A DNA stretch of 63,998 nucleotides from Candidatus Krumholzibacteriota bacterium (GTDB lineage Bacteria; Krumholzibacteriota; Krumholzibacteriia; Krumholzibacteriales; Krumholzibacteriaceae). The stretch spans positions 1 through 63,998 of the forward strand of contig JAFGEZ010000029.1 of NCBI GenBank assembly GCA_016931295.1, written 5' to 3'. The translations under genes were made by a program, and so were the position numbers. Positions within the stretch are counted from its first letter, which is position 1; each line of letters begins with the position of its first letter. Shown in pieces: positions 43,285-52,295 of this stretch. The notes under the pieces were generated by a model, which saw nothing but the letters and a program-made list of their open reading frames with translations, was not told the DNA's origin and did no database searches.

Positions 43285-43866
43285 TCACGACGTTCCCCTG
43301 ACCTTGCGCATGGCCGCCTCCACCCGCTCGCACTCGGCGGCGTAGCGACCCAGGACGAGACGGGCGAGCGCCGGCGGGTCGACGCCCAGTTCGGCCAGTC
43401 CGACGGCCGACACCGGCGCGCCCGCCGGATCGACGTTCACCCCGAGGTGGAACACGCAGGACGTCGGCGTTGCCGTGGCGATCGCGACGGTGAGCTTGCG
43501 CTCCCCGAGGAAGAGGTCGTCCCCATCCCGCCGGAGCCGGACACCCGGGGCGAGCTCCTCGATCCGGTCCCGCAGGATCTGAGCGAAGAGAAGCAGTCGC
43601 CAGTCGACCTCGCGCAGTGGAGCGCCGAAGTGCTCGCCGATGAAGTGGAGCATCCGTTTCGCGACGATCCGGTCGCCCGCCTCGCGGTCCTCGAGATCGA
43701 CGAGTTGCTCGCCGGACACCTCGCAGGCGCCGAAGAAGGCGACGACACCGTCGCCGGCGATCCCGCCGCGGGCGCGCACGAAGTGGCTGCGCAACTGCGT
43801 GCCGTCGTAGTCGATGCCCTCGTCGAGCACGGCCGTCTCGACGAGTCGCCAGGTTGTGTTCTTCAT
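43285..43866 (-). CDS. DUF366-like protein in the preQ0 operon
   Basis: 193 residues. DEGIDYDGTQLRSHFVRARGGIAGDGVVAFFGACEVSGEQLVDLEDREAGDRI and the late ATPTSCVFHLGVNVDPAGAP segment match what I recall of DUF366, a family of unknown function. It overlaps queC by 4 bp (ATGA) and sits between queC and queE, which suggests a role in deazapurine or tRNA-queuosine metabolism (inference). Confidence 0.78.
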   Translation of the reverse strand: MKNTTWRLVETAVLDEGIDYDGTQLRSHFVRARGGIAGDGVVAFFGACEVSGEQLVDLEDREAGDRIVAKRMLHFIGEHFGAPLREVDWRLLLFAQILRDRIEELAPGVRLRRDGDDLFLGERKLTVAIATATPTSCVFHLGVNVDPAGAPVSAVGLAELGVDPPALARLVLGRYAAECERVEAAMRKVRGTS

Positions 43867-44570
43867 CGCGACTCCTTCCGGAAACGGACGCGGCCGGCCG
43901 CCGGCGTCCCCTCGACGGCGCGCAGGAGCCGGCGGCAGGATTCGCAAACGCCGCACATCTCGTCCTCCCCGTCGTAGCAGCTCCAGACGATCTCCCAGGG
44001 CACGCCGAGCCGCACCCCCTCGCAAACGATCTCCCCCTTGTCCATCGCGATCGTCGGGCTCGCCACGGTTAGGTTGCACCGGACCCCCAGCGCGAGGGAG
44101 GCGTTGACCGCGTCGAGAAAGGCGGGGCCGTTGTCGGGGAAGGCCGCCGCCTCCTCGCGGTTGAATCCGACGATGATCGTTTCGAGGCCGCGGGCCGCGG
44201 CGACCGCGGCGGCGGCGTTCAGCATGATCCCGTTCCGGTTCTCGACCCAGACGGCCCGCGACGCCCCGCTCATCGGGTCGTCGAGGTCCGGCGCGGCGGG
44301 ATGGGGCAGGGGCGCGCCCCCCTCGACGAGCGCCGAGGCGGAGAGTCGCCCGAGCCATGGCAGGTCGATCAGCTCGAAGGGGAGTGCGTAGTGCGCGGCG
44401 AGGCGCCGCGCGGCCGACAGTTCGGCGCGACGCGCCTTCTGGCCGTAGTCGAAGAAGAGGACGGCCGCCGCGATCCCGCGCTCCACGGCGAGGGCGAGCG
44501 AGACGGTCGAGTCGAGACCGCCCGAGACGAGCGCGAGCGCGCCCCGATTGCCCCGCTCAGCCCTCTTCAC
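43863..44570 (-). CDS. queC: 7-cyano-7-deazaguanine synthase
   Basis: 235 residues. The PP-loop SGGLDST is at 16-22 and binds ATP; VENRNGIMLNAAAA and GFNREEAAAFPDN bind substrate. C-terminal zinc cysteines lie in CYDGEDEMCGVCESC. It makes preQ0 from carboxydeazaguanine and ammonia. It overlaps queD by 14 bp and DUF366 by 4 bp. Confidence 0.95.
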   Translation of the reverse strand: MKRAERGNRGALALVSGGLDSTVSLALAVERGIAAAVLFFDYGQKARRAELSAARRLAAHYALPFELIDLPWLGRLSASALVEGGAPLPHPAAPDLDDPMSGASRAVWVENRNGIMLNAAAAVAAARGLETIIVGFNREEAAAFPDNGPAFLDAVNASLALGVRCNLTVASPTIAMDKGEIVCEGVRLGVPWEIVWSCYDGEDEMCGVCESCRRLLRAVEGTPAAGRVRFRKESR

Positions 44571-44943
44571 GGTATCGCACCATGTCGACCGGGGTCTCCC
44601 ACAGTTCGACCTCGACGAGACGGCCGCGATCGAAGACGGCCTCCTCGTTCAGGACCCGGTAAATCTCCGCGGCGATCCGCTCGGAGGTCGGATCGACGCC
44701 CTCGAAGGGAGGCATGTCGTTGAGGTGGCGGTGGTCGAACCGCGGCAGGATCGCCGCCTCGAGTTGCCTGCGGAGTACGAGGAAATCGACGGTGAGGCCG
44801 GCGTCGTCGAGACGCTCGAACTCGTAGCTGACGCGCACGATCCAGTTGTGGCCGTGCAGCCGCCGGCAGTCCCCTTCGTGGTGCGAGAGGGAATGCGAGG
44901 CGGAGAACCCGATCTCCGTCGAGACGGTATAGCGCGCGCCCAT
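44557..44943 (-). CDS. queD: 6-carboxy-5,6,7,8-tetrahydropterin synthase
   Basis: 128 residues of the T-fold. His17, His30 and His32 are the zinc ligands (SASHSL, LHGHNW), and Cys26 is the catalytic cysteine of QueD (CRRLHGH). DHRHLND supplies another catalytic His. It acts on dihydroneopterin triphosphate. It is the first gene of the operon; I found no preQ1 riboswitch in its 5' region. Confidence 0.94.
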   Translation of the reverse strand: MGARYTVSTEIGFSASHSLSHHEGDCRRLHGHNWIVRVSYEFERLDDAGLTVDFLVLRRQLEAAILPRFDHRHLNDMPPFEGVDPTSERIAAEIYRVLNEEAVFDRGRLVEVELWETPVDMVRYREEG

Positions 44944-45088
44944 GGCCCTCCATCCCCCTTTTCCGGTAAACCCGCCGTCGCACGCGAGTTATGCATAATG
45001 CAACCGGCGCCGTGACACCGGCGCGTCCGGACGGGGCCACTGTACATCCAAGTGCCCGGAAATGCAACGGTTAAAGGCTCGCCGAAAA

Positions 45089-45152
45089 TGATCGCCCGTA
45101 TGGTATGCATTTCGCTCGTTTTCCGGTGTCCGCGTGCTCAACCGGGCGATCA
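45089..45152. repeat. 10-bp inverted repeat in the 5' region of the large TPR gene
   Basis: TGATCGCCCG (45089-45098) and CGGGCGATCA (45143-45152) are exact complements separated by 44 bp, between divergent queD and the TPR gene at 45187. It could be an operator pair or an RNA stem. No confident promoter was found in this 243-bp gap. Confidence 0.5.
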
Positions 45153-45186
45153 TTCGACAATCGACATCGGGAATCGGGGAGACGAC

Positions 45187-48100
45187 GTGTTCGAAACTCA
45201 GGAGAAGGTGCTTCGCAAGGTCTACCAGGACCGCGAGAAGGGCGACCTCGCGCGGGCCCGCCAGCGGGCGGTCGAGGGGCTCAGGAAATGGCCCGACGAC
45301 TACGATCTCGCCGTCGAGGCGGTGCAGCTCTGTTTCGAGACGGAGGATTTCAACGAGGCGACCCGCCTGCTCAAGTCGGTGATGCGCCACCATCCGCGGG
45401 AGAAGGGCAACCTGCTCGATCTCACGCGCGAAACCTGCCTGCACACCTGGAATCCCGCGCTCGCGTGGTTCCTCCTCGAGGTGCTCGTCCGCGGTCGCGA
45501 GATCGACGCGGTGCGCGACCTGCTGCGCCGCGCCCCCGCCCCGCTGCCCGACGACCTGGCGAAACGGGCCCGGACGAGAAAACGCTCGCTCGAGGAGAAC
45601 GGCCAGGGCCGGTCTCCCGGCTCGACGGACGCCGCGCTCCTCCTGGGACTCTGTCTCCTCGAGACCGGCCGCCACGCCGAGGCGGCGGCCGCCCTGGGGA
45701 GCGTCCTGCCGAAGGCGCCCGAGATCGCGCACGCCGTCGGGGAGATCCTCGTCGATCTCGAACGCGAGATCCCAGACGACGCGGAAACGAAATTCCACAT
45801 CGGCCTCGCCTCGATCATCCTCGAGCATCCCGAAAAGGCCGAAACCCGGTTCTTCCAGTGCCTCGAGCTCGACGATCCGCCGCTCGACCGGCTCCGGAAG
45901 GTGCTGGAGGGGCATCCCTCGCCCTCTCCCGCGCACGATCTGCTCCTTGGCGAGACGCTCGTGCGTCTCGGCGAGACGGCGGCGGGCGTGGAGACGATCC
46001 GGCGCTTCGTCGAGGCCGCCGACGATGCGCCGCCGGACGGGGAGATCCACCGGCTTCTCACCGGCCGGGTCGGCCGCGCCGAGACGGCCGCCCGGCGGCT
46101 CGAGCTGCTCGCGGCCCGTTTCGACGCGACGATCGCCGTCGTCATGCTCTTCGCCGAAACGGCCGCGCGCATCGGCCTGGTCGCCGGGATCGTCGACGCG
46201 TTCGAGCGCTGCTACCTGCGCGACCGGTCGTGCGGCGAGGCAATCCTCCGGTGGATCGGGGAACGCGAGGAGATCCTTCTCACCGGCCCGGCGCAGCGGC
46301 TCATCGCCCGCATCCATCTCCATGACGGAGCCTGGGAGGCGGCCACCGCGGCCGTGCGGCGCTCTTTCGAGCTGGACCGCTCGCAGCTCGACGCGCTCGG
46401 CGGCATGGTCGACGAGGCGACCGCGTCGTCAGACGATCCGGCGCTGCGTCTTCTCGAGGCGGAACTCTGCGCGATGCGCGGCGACGCGGCGGAAGCCGAA
46501 CGGATCGCCCGCGAGATGGAGGAGCGGGGATCGGCGGACAACGACGACCTGATGAAGATCACCGGGGCGATCCTGACGCACTGCGGCGTCAACATCGACA
46601 CCGTCTCGGCCGCGGTCCAGGCCGCGATCCGCGGCGGCACGCCTGACGAGGCGCTTCCCTGGGTGCGCGAGTACATCCGGGCGGGCGGCGACCAGGAGGC
46701 CCTCGCCGAAGCGATCGCCGCGGCGGCCGACGGGCCCGGACGCTGGCCCGGCGCGGTTTCCCTCGTCGACGGGCTCGGCGACCTGGATCTCGCGCTTCCC
46801 CTGCGCATCCTCCAGGCGCGTGCGCACCTCGAGAGCGGCGCGGTCGAGCGGGCCGTCCTCGAATTCGACGGCATCATGCTTCGGAGCGCGGCCTTCCGCT
46901 TCGATCTCCTCGCCATCTACGAGGAGGCGCTCGCCCGCTTCGACGGCAACCCGACCCTGCACCTCGCCCTCTACCACCTGCATCTCGACGACGACAGGCC
47001 GGTCCAGGCGGCGCGCCACCTGTGCCGGACGCTCGAGCTCGATCCCGGACAGATCCGCGACGTCCTCGACCGTTTCAACGCCCTGGTCGAGGCGAATCCG
47101 ACCGAACGCGGCCTCTGGGAAGAGATGCTCGCCGCGGCCGTACGGATGGGGCACGACGATCTCGCGCGCGAGACGCTCCGCCGCGCGGTCGCCTCGCTTC
47201 CCGAACCGGACGCGGCGGCGCTCCACATCTACGGCGCGCGCCTCTCGAGCGGCGACGGCGACAGCAGGGACGGCCTCCGCTGCATCGCGCTGGCCTTGAC
47301 GGCCCCCGACGCCGACCTGCGGGCGGTCGAGACGGAGCTTGGGCGCGTCATCGAGCGCGAGCCGGAGAACGCGGAGGCGTCCTTCCTCCTCGGCGACTGC
47401 CTGCTGCGGATGGGCGACGAGAAACAGGCCGTCGGCTCCTTCGAACGATGCCTCGCCGTTTCGGGCGCCTTCCGGACGACGATCCGCGAGCGTCTCGAAG
47501 CGGCGCTCCCGCGGAGCGTCGAACCGTGGACGCTCTCGCGGCTCCTCGGCACGATCGCGCTGAACGACGGGAGGAGCGACGACGCGCGCAGGCTCTTCGC
47601 GGCGGCGCAGAACGGGCCGGCCGGCGAGATGGCCGCCCTCGGCGCCGATCTCGCCGCGGCGACCGGCCGCGCGCCGGACGACACCCGGCTCGCGCTTCTC
47701 TTCGCGAGAAACCGCGTGATCGAGAAACGCCCCGACGAGGCCGTGGCGATCCTCGAGCGTCTCGCCGGCGACGGCGGCGATCTCGACCGCCCCGCGGCCG
47801 GGATCCTCGACGAGCTGCTCGGCGTCATGCCCGATCATATCGCGGCCAACCGGCTGCTCGCGACGATCCGCCTGCGCGGCGGCGACGTCGAGGGATCGCT
47901 GGCGCCGGCGTTGCGCCTGCTCGAGCTCGAGAACGAACCGCCCGAGGCGATCGGGGAAGCGGTCGCTCCGTTCCTCGACGCGCTCGGCGGCGACCCGCGC
48001 TTCATCGTGCCGTGGGGACGGCTTCTCGCCCGCCGCGGCGACCACGGCGGGGCGATCAAGGCATTCAGGCGCGCCCTCGACATCGACACCGGATGCTGGG

Positions 48101-49038
48101 AACGCGTCCTCGCCGGTCTCGACGCGGCCTCGTGGCCGGAGACGATCGACGGCGAACGGCGCCTGCTGCGCGCCGACGCCCTCATCGCCGGCGGGCGCCA
48201 CGAACCGGCCTTCGCCCTCCTCTCCGCCCCCGGCGCCGCGCGGGGCTGCGAGGCGAAGGAGATCTTCCGGCGGCTCGAGGCGCTCGTCGACGCGGCGCCC
48301 GAGCCCGCCCACTTCCCGTTCGGCGGACAGCTCCTCGCCAGAGCCGGGAAGATCGACGAGGCCGAGGCCTTCATGCGCCGCGGGATCGACATTCTCGGAA
48401 AGGAAAACGCCCTCGAAATCGAGATCGAGCTCGCCGAGATGCTCGAGGCGGCCGGCCGCGGCGAACGCGCCGCCGACATCTTCCGCGCGGTCCTCGGGAA
48501 CGCGCCCGACCGTGCCGGTGTGCTCAAACGCATCGAGCGGTCCTCGACCGCCCGGCGCCGCCGGGAGATCGACGGCTGCGTCGGCCGACTCGCCGAACTG
48601 TCCGCCGACGAATCGGCGCGCCTCGCGCGCCTCGCCGTCGATTGCGGCGAAGCGGAGGCGGCGATGGAGATCGCCGCGGCGGCTTCTCTCGAGGGAGGCG
48701 TCCGCGCCGCGATCCTCGCGCGCGCGTACCTCTCCCTGGACCGGCCGCTTCTCGCGCTCGCCGCTGTCGGCGCGGCGGACAGGCGGGAGCGGCGCGGCGA
48801 CGACATCGACGCCGAGCTCCTCTACATCGAGGGAGCGGCGAGCGAACGGATCGGCGACTGGCTGCGGGCCGCCTCGGCCTTCGGCAGGATCGCCGCCCTG
48901 CGCGGCGACTGGCTCGACGCCGTCGAGCGGGCCGGCAGGAACTACGCGAAGACGATAGAGATGACGGATGATGCGGCAGTACTTGAAAAGACGGGTGCGC
49001 TCGAACCCGTCGCGGCGGAAAGCGAGGATCGGTCATGA
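45187..49038 (+). CDS. Very large TPR-repeat protein
   Basis: 1283 residues made almost entirely of tetratricopeptide-like helix pairs. Recurrent units read ARQRAVEGLRKWPDDYDLAVEA, AEASFLLGDCLLRMGDEKQAVGSFERCL or GGAIKAFRRALDIDTGCW. There is no signal peptide, membrane segment or enzymatic domain, so it is expected to be a cytosolic scaffold. GTG at 45187 is chosen because GGGGAGACGAC precedes it; upstream in-frame codons look non-coding. Its stop overlaps the next TPR gene by 4 bp (ATGA). Confidence 0.85.
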   Translation: MFETQEKVLRKVYQDREKGDLARARQRAVEGLRKWPDDYDLAVEAVQLCFETEDFNEATRLLKSVMRHHPREKGNLLDLTRETCLHTWNPALAWFLLEVLVRGREIDAVRDLLRRAPAPLPDDLAKRARTRKRSLEENGQGRSPGSTDAALLLGLCLLETGRHAEAAAALGSVLPKAPEIAHAVGEILVDLEREIPDDAETKFHIGLASIILEHPEKAETRFFQCLELDDPPLDRLRKVLEGHPSPSPAHDLLLGETLVRLGETAAGVETIRRFVEAADDAPPDGEIHRLLTGRVGRAETAARRLELLAARFDATIAVVMLFAETAARIGLVAGIVDAFERCYLRDRSCGEAILRWIGEREEILLTGPAQRLIARIHLHDGAWEAATAAVRRSFELDRSQLDALGGMVDEATASSDDPALRLLEAELCAMRGDAAEAERIAREMEERGSADNDDLMKITGAILTHCGVNIDTVSAAVQAAIRGGTPDEALPWVREYIRAGGDQEALAEAIAAAADGPGRWPGAVSLVDGLGDLDLALPLRILQARAHLESGAVERAVLEFDGIMLRSAAFRFDLLAIYEEALARFDGNPTLHLALYHLHLDDDRPVQAARHLCRTLELDPGQIRDVLDRFNALVEANPTERGLWEEMLAAAVRMGHDDLARETLRRAVASLPEPDAAALHIYGARLSSGDGDSRDGLRCIALALTAPDADLRAVETELGRVIEREPENAEASFLLGDCLLRMGDEKQAVGSFERCLAVSGAFRTTIRERLEAALPRSVEPWTLSRLLGTIALNDGRSDDARRLFAAAQNGPAGEMAALGADLAAATGRAPDDTRLALLFARNRVIEKRPDEAVAILERLAGDGGDLDRPAAGILDELLGVMPDHIAANRLLATIRLRGGDVEGSLAPALRLLELENEPPEAIGEAVAPFLDALGGDPRFIVPWGRLLARRGDHGGAIKAFRRALDIDTGCWERVLAGLDAASWPETIDGERRLLRADALIAGGRHEPAFALLSAPGAARGCEAKEIFRRLEALVDAAPEPAHFPFGGQLLARAGKIDEAEAFMRRGIDILGKENALEIEIELAEMLEAAGRGERAADIFRAVLGNAPDRAGVLKRIERSSTARRRREIDGCVGRLAELSADESARLARLAVDCGEAEAAMEIAAAASLEGGVRAAILARAYLSLDRPLLALAAVGAADRRERRGDDIDAELLYIEGAASERIGDWLRAASAFGRIAALRGDWLDAVERAGRNYAKTIEMTDDAAVLEKTGALEPVAAESEDRS

Positions 49039-50345
49039 GAATCTGTCCGTTGATCACGCAGGCCTCCATACTCGAGGAGTCCGCGCGCGAACTGCTCGTC
49101 CGCGAGGCGGACGCCGGGGATCTCGAGGCGGCGCCCGAGACCATCGCCGACGGGGAGGAGGCCGCGGAGGATGACATCTTCCTCAACCCCGACACCGATA
49201 TCGACGACGCCGGGGAAGAGCCGGCCGTCGACGAGGAAGAGACGGCCGACGGAACGAACGACACCCCGGTGCGGTTCATCGCCAAGTCCTTCCGCGGCGA
49301 GGTGGCCTGCCTCGGCGCGATGTGCCGCTTCCACGACGACGAGAACGGCGCCTGCCGCTTTGAGGCGATGATGGAGGCCGTCGCCGGCGAAACGAACGAC
49401 AACGAGGTGCGTGCCGGGATCGAGGAGGTCCGCGCGGACATCGACAAGGCGTACGAATTCCAGAAGACGAGCACCGGCGACATCATCGGCCTCTTCAAGG
49501 AGATGGAGGAGCGCTGGAAGGAGATGCGCGAGGAGCTGAGCGGCGATATCGAACGCCGGCTCGGCGCCGTCGGCGACCTCATCGGCACGATCGCCGAGGA
49601 CAACAAGCTGATCATCGAGAGCATCACCGACACGCTCGCCGAGAAGACCGAGGAGCTCGAGGGGCGGATCGAGTCCAGCGACGACAAGATGGAGAGCTTC
49701 CGCCGCGAGGTCTCCGAATGGAAGGGCGTGCTCGACAAGAATCTCGACGCGCTGGAGAAGGGTCTCGGCGACAACGAGCGGATCGTCCGCGATCTCTCGG
49801 AAAACCACGGCGAGATCGTCGAGATGGTCGAGAACCAGCGGAAGACGCTCCTCGAGGAGGAGCAGCGCCGCCAGGCGGCCGAGGCCAAGCGCCTCAACAA
49901 CGCCGGCGTGATGGCCTACCACAACGGCCAGTACGAGAAAGCCCTCGAGCTTTTCGAGGCGGCGCTCGAAATCGATGCCGGCTTCACCGAGGCCCACAAC
50001 AACCTCGGCCTCACCTACACCGAGATGGGCGACGAGGAGAAGGCGACCGAGGCCTTCCGGAAGGCCCTCGAGCTGAATCCCGACCTCGCCGCGACCTACA
50101 ACAACCTCGGGTACGTCTTCTACCGCCTCGGCTCCTACACCGAGGCGATCGAGATGTACAACGAGGCGATCGGGCGGAGCAGGGACAACAGCTCGGCCTA
50201 CACGAATCTCGGGAACGCTCTCTACAAGCTCGACCGGCTCGACGAGGCGATCGACGCGTGGGCGAAGGCCGTCGAGATCGACCCGTCCAACGAGAAGGCG
50301 AAACGCAACCTGAAGCGTTTCCACGCCGAATCGAGGCGCGACTGA
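49035..50345 (+). CDS. Coiled-coil plus TPR protein with N-terminal cysteine cluster
   Basis: 436 residues. Residues 1-110 contain an acidic linker framed by Cys4 and a CLGAMCRFHDDENGACRF motif (C-x4-C-x9-C), which could bind a metal or an iron-sulfur cluster. Residues about 125-285 are a long charged coiled coil (EEMEERWKEMREELSG and others). Residues about 290-425 hold four canonical TPRs (AHNNLGLTYTEMGDEEKATEAFRKALELNPD). It is translated directly after the 1283-residue TPR protein through an ATGA overlap, so the two are probably partners. Confidence 0.82.
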   Translation: MRICPLITQASILEESARELLVREADAGDLEAAPETIADGEEAAEDDIFLNPDTDIDDAGEEPAVDEEETADGTNDTPVRFIAKSFRGEVACLGAMCRFHDDENGACRFEAMMEAVAGETNDNEVRAGIEEVRADIDKAYEFQKTSTGDIIGLFKEMEERWKEMREELSGDIERRLGAVGDLIGTIAEDNKLIIESITDTLAEKTEELEGRIESSDDKMESFRREVSEWKGVLDKNLDALEKGLGDNERIVRDLSENHGEIVEMVENQRKTLLEEEQRRQAAEAKRLNNAGVMAYHNGQYEKALELFEAALEIDAGFTEAHNNLGLTYTEMGDEEKATEAFRKALELNPDLAATYNNLGYVFYRLGSYTEAIEMYNEAIGRSRDNSSAYTNLGNALYKLDRLDEAIDAWAKAVEIDPSNEKAKRNLKRFHAESRRD

Positions 50346-50385
50346 ACACGTCGCGCGGCCGCGACCGGTCCACGCCGCATACGGA

Positions 50386-50416
50386 ACGGGGGAAGCGCGA
50401 GCGTCGCTTCCCCCGT
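50386..50416. terminator. Bidirectional hairpin between the TPR operon and cspA
   Basis: ACGGGGGAAGCG pairs perfectly with CGCTTCCCCCGT around a 7-nt loop, between two convergent stop codons (50345 and 50446). It lacks a T-run, but the strong 12-bp stem and its position fit a shared terminator. Confidence 0.6.
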
Positions 50417-50445
50417 GTCCGTCACAGCGATATGTGTCGCGTTCG

Positions 50446-50652
50446 CTAGACCCGTTTCACCTTCCGCGCATGGAGTCCCTTTTCCCCCTGCTCGACCTCG
50501 AACTCCACGTTGTCGCCCTCGCTCAGGGTGCGGAACCCTTCCCCCTGGATGTCCGAATAGTGCACGAAGATGTCCTGCCCGTCGGCTTCCTGCTTGATGA
50601 AGCCGTAACCCTTGTTCTCGTTGAACCACTTGACCTGACCGGTCGCCCCCAC
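50446..50652 (-). CDS. cspA: Cold-shock domain protein
   Basis: 68 residues, a single cold-shock domain. RNP1 is KGYGFI and RNP2 is [24 protein letters not shown] is the classic opening. It is an RNA chaperone that melts secondary structure. The start is GTG at 50652, 6 nt after a perfect AGGAGG; a longer reading frame upstream runs into the leader. It has a leader of about 145 nt. Confidence 0.94.
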   Translation of the reverse strand: MGATGQVKWFNENKGYGFIKQEADGQDIFVHYSDIQGEGFRTLSEGDNVEFEVEQGEKGLHARKVKRV

Positions 50653-50802
50653 GTGTGACCTCCTATCGGAACGGTACGATACAACAGGGATCGCGCGGCC
50701 GCGAGACCGTACCCATCCCCACCGCTGTGGCCGCTGGAAAAACGGAAGACGCGGACACCGGAAAGGACGCCGGAATCTTACCACTTTCAGGGCCGATTAC
50801 CG

Positions 50803-50831
50803 ATTGTATCACGTCGCCCCGGGAAAATCAA
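50803..50831 (-). promoter_or_regulatory. Promoter of cspA
   Basis: TTGATT (50831-50826), 17 bp, TACAAT (50808-50803) on the minus strand. Transcription from near 50796 would leave about 145 nt before the GTG, similar in length to the thermosensing leader of E. coli cspA. Confidence 0.75.
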
Positions 50832-50884
50832 CAGAAATGCCATTGAAAACAGACAAGTTACAGATGCAGCCGGAATCGCGCGGG

Positions 50885-50901
50885 TTGGCACCGTTTTTGC
50901 G
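50885..50901 (+). promoter_or_regulatory. Sigma-54 promoter (-24/-12)
   Basis: TTGGCACCGTTTTTGCG contains GG at 50887-50888 and GC at 50899-50900, exactly 10 bp apart, within the consensus TGGCAC-N5-TTGC. The start would be near 50912, 30 nt before the FHA gene. It lies on the opposite strand from, and upstream of, the cspA promoter. Confidence 0.78.
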
Positions 50902-50941
50902 AATGCCCGGGTGTCACCATCCGACCGGGAAACGGAATTCG

Positions 50942-52291
50942 ATGCAACGGCTGCAGATATCATATGACCGCGTGCTGCTCGAGCCGCGGGACTTCGATCC
51001 CGCCGCCTTCGACGCCGTGCTCCGCCGTTTCCTCGAGACGAGCGCGACGACGCCGCTCGTTGTCGAGGTCTTCAGCGCCGAGACGCAGCTGCTCGCCTTC
51101 CTCCGCGAGGGCCAGATCTACTGGACCGGCGCGAACGGAGGGGACCGCTTCGCGGGAATCACGATCCGGGATTTCTTCACGACGCTCCGCCGGACGCAGT
51201 TCCCGCGCATCGTCGTCTACGGGACGAGCCTTCTCCTCTACCACTCGCTCCTCGTCTACCTGCAGAAGAGCCCCGAACTCAAGGTCAGCTCCTCGCTCGT
51301 CGATCTCGAGGAGCTCCTCGACCGCGCCGAGGCCGAAAGCGCCGGCGCCCTGCTCACCGCGTCGCGGCCGGGGACGCTCGTGATGTACCGCTACGGCCGG
51401 GGCGGCGGCTCGTGCTTCGTCGACCGCGTCGACGCCAGGTTGCGCGAGGGGAATCCGCGCGAGGATTTCCTCGTCCGCGTCTACACGCTCTCGACCCACC
51501 GTCCGCTCGAGATACGGCTCTTCAACGATCTCGTGGTCACCCACGCAGAGGACGCCCGCCCGGTGCCCGAGGGATACGAGGGATCCGTCTCCTCCCTCTT
51601 CCTCCTCCAGCCGCCGCGTCTCGTCGTCCGCCTGAAGAACCGTCCGCTCAAGACCTACACGGTCACCGGGCGGGAGATCTCGATCGGCCGGCTGCCGGAG
51701 AACGACATCGTCATCGACAACCTCGGCGTGTCGCGCAGGCATGCCGTCATCCGCTCCACGCGGAGCGGCTACGTCGTCTGCGATCTCGGAAGCCGGAACG
51801 GCACCTCGCTGAACGGCGAGCCCATCGAGCGCGCGCCGGTCGCCGACGGCGACGTCATCCGGATCGGGAAGTACGACATCCTCTTCCAGAGGTCGACGGG
51901 CGAGGAGAACCCGCTCGAGGAACTCGACCGGACGATGATCGTGCCCTGTTTCCACGACCGCCCGGCGGAACGGTCCCGCGGCGAGTTCTCGGTGAGCTTT
52001 CCCCTCGACGCCCCGGCGCCCCGGCTCTACCGGCGCGACACGCACGAGGAGCACGTGCTCGGCAAGGACCGGCTGGTCATCGGGAAAAGCGCCGACGCGG
52101 ACATCCGGGTGGGCGGCCTGCTGTCGCCGCGCCTGGCGGCGGAGATCACGCGCAACGGGGGCGACTGGGTGCTGAACCGCCTCTCGTCGCGGCGGAAAGT
52201 CAGCGTCAACGGCGAGGAGACCGACAACAAGGTCCTCGACGAGGAGGACCTGATCTCGATCGGCGCCGACGAATTCGTCTTCAAGAGGTGA
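50942..52291 (+). CDS. Tandem-FHA domain protein
   Basis: 449 residues. The N-terminal 225 residues resemble a DUF4388/PatA-like or roadblock-type sensor (PLVVEVFSAETQLLAFLREGQIYWTG). The first FHA domain is at about 230-310 with ISIGRLPENDIVIDNLGVSRRHAVI and GSRNGTSLNG; a second, more divergent one is at about 380-449 (LVIGKSADADIRVGG, SVNGEE). FHA domains bind phosphothreonine. The ATG at 50942 has no strong ribosome site (GGGAAACGGAA). It precedes the phosphoesterase gene by 4 bp. Confidence 0.86.
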   Translation: MQRLQISYDRVLLEPRDFDPAAFDAVLRRFLETSATTPLVVEVFSAETQLLAFLREGQIYWTGANGGDRFAGITIRDFFTTLRRTQFPRIVVYGTSLLLYHSLLVYLQKSPELKVSSSLVDLEELLDRAEAESAGALLTASRPGTLVMYRYGRGGGSCFVDRVDARLREGNPREDFLVRVYTLSTHRPLEIRLFNDLVVTHAEDARPVPEGYEGSVSSLFLLQPPRLVVRLKNRPLKTYTVTGREISIGRLPENDIVIDNLGVSRRHAVIRSTRSGYVVCDLGSRNGTSLNGEPIERAPVADGDVIRIGKYDILFQRSTGEENPLEELDRTMIVPCFHDRPAERSRGEFSVSFPLDAPAPRLYRRDTHEEHVLGKDRLVIGKSADADIRVGGLLSPRLAAEITRNGGDWVLNRLSSRRKVSVNGEETDNKVLDEEDLISIGADEFVFKR

Positions 52292-52295
52292 CGGG

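Noticed and set aside
44944-45060. A preQ1 riboswitch upstream of queD
   Set aside because: I looked for the small preQ1 aptamer pattern before queD and saw neither its hairpin and A-rich tail nor a linked terminator.
50804-50941. A longer start for the FHA gene at 50804
   Set aside because: That region holds the cspA promoter and the sigma-54 promoter, and its translation is unlike a protein; the ATG at 50942 is the natural start.
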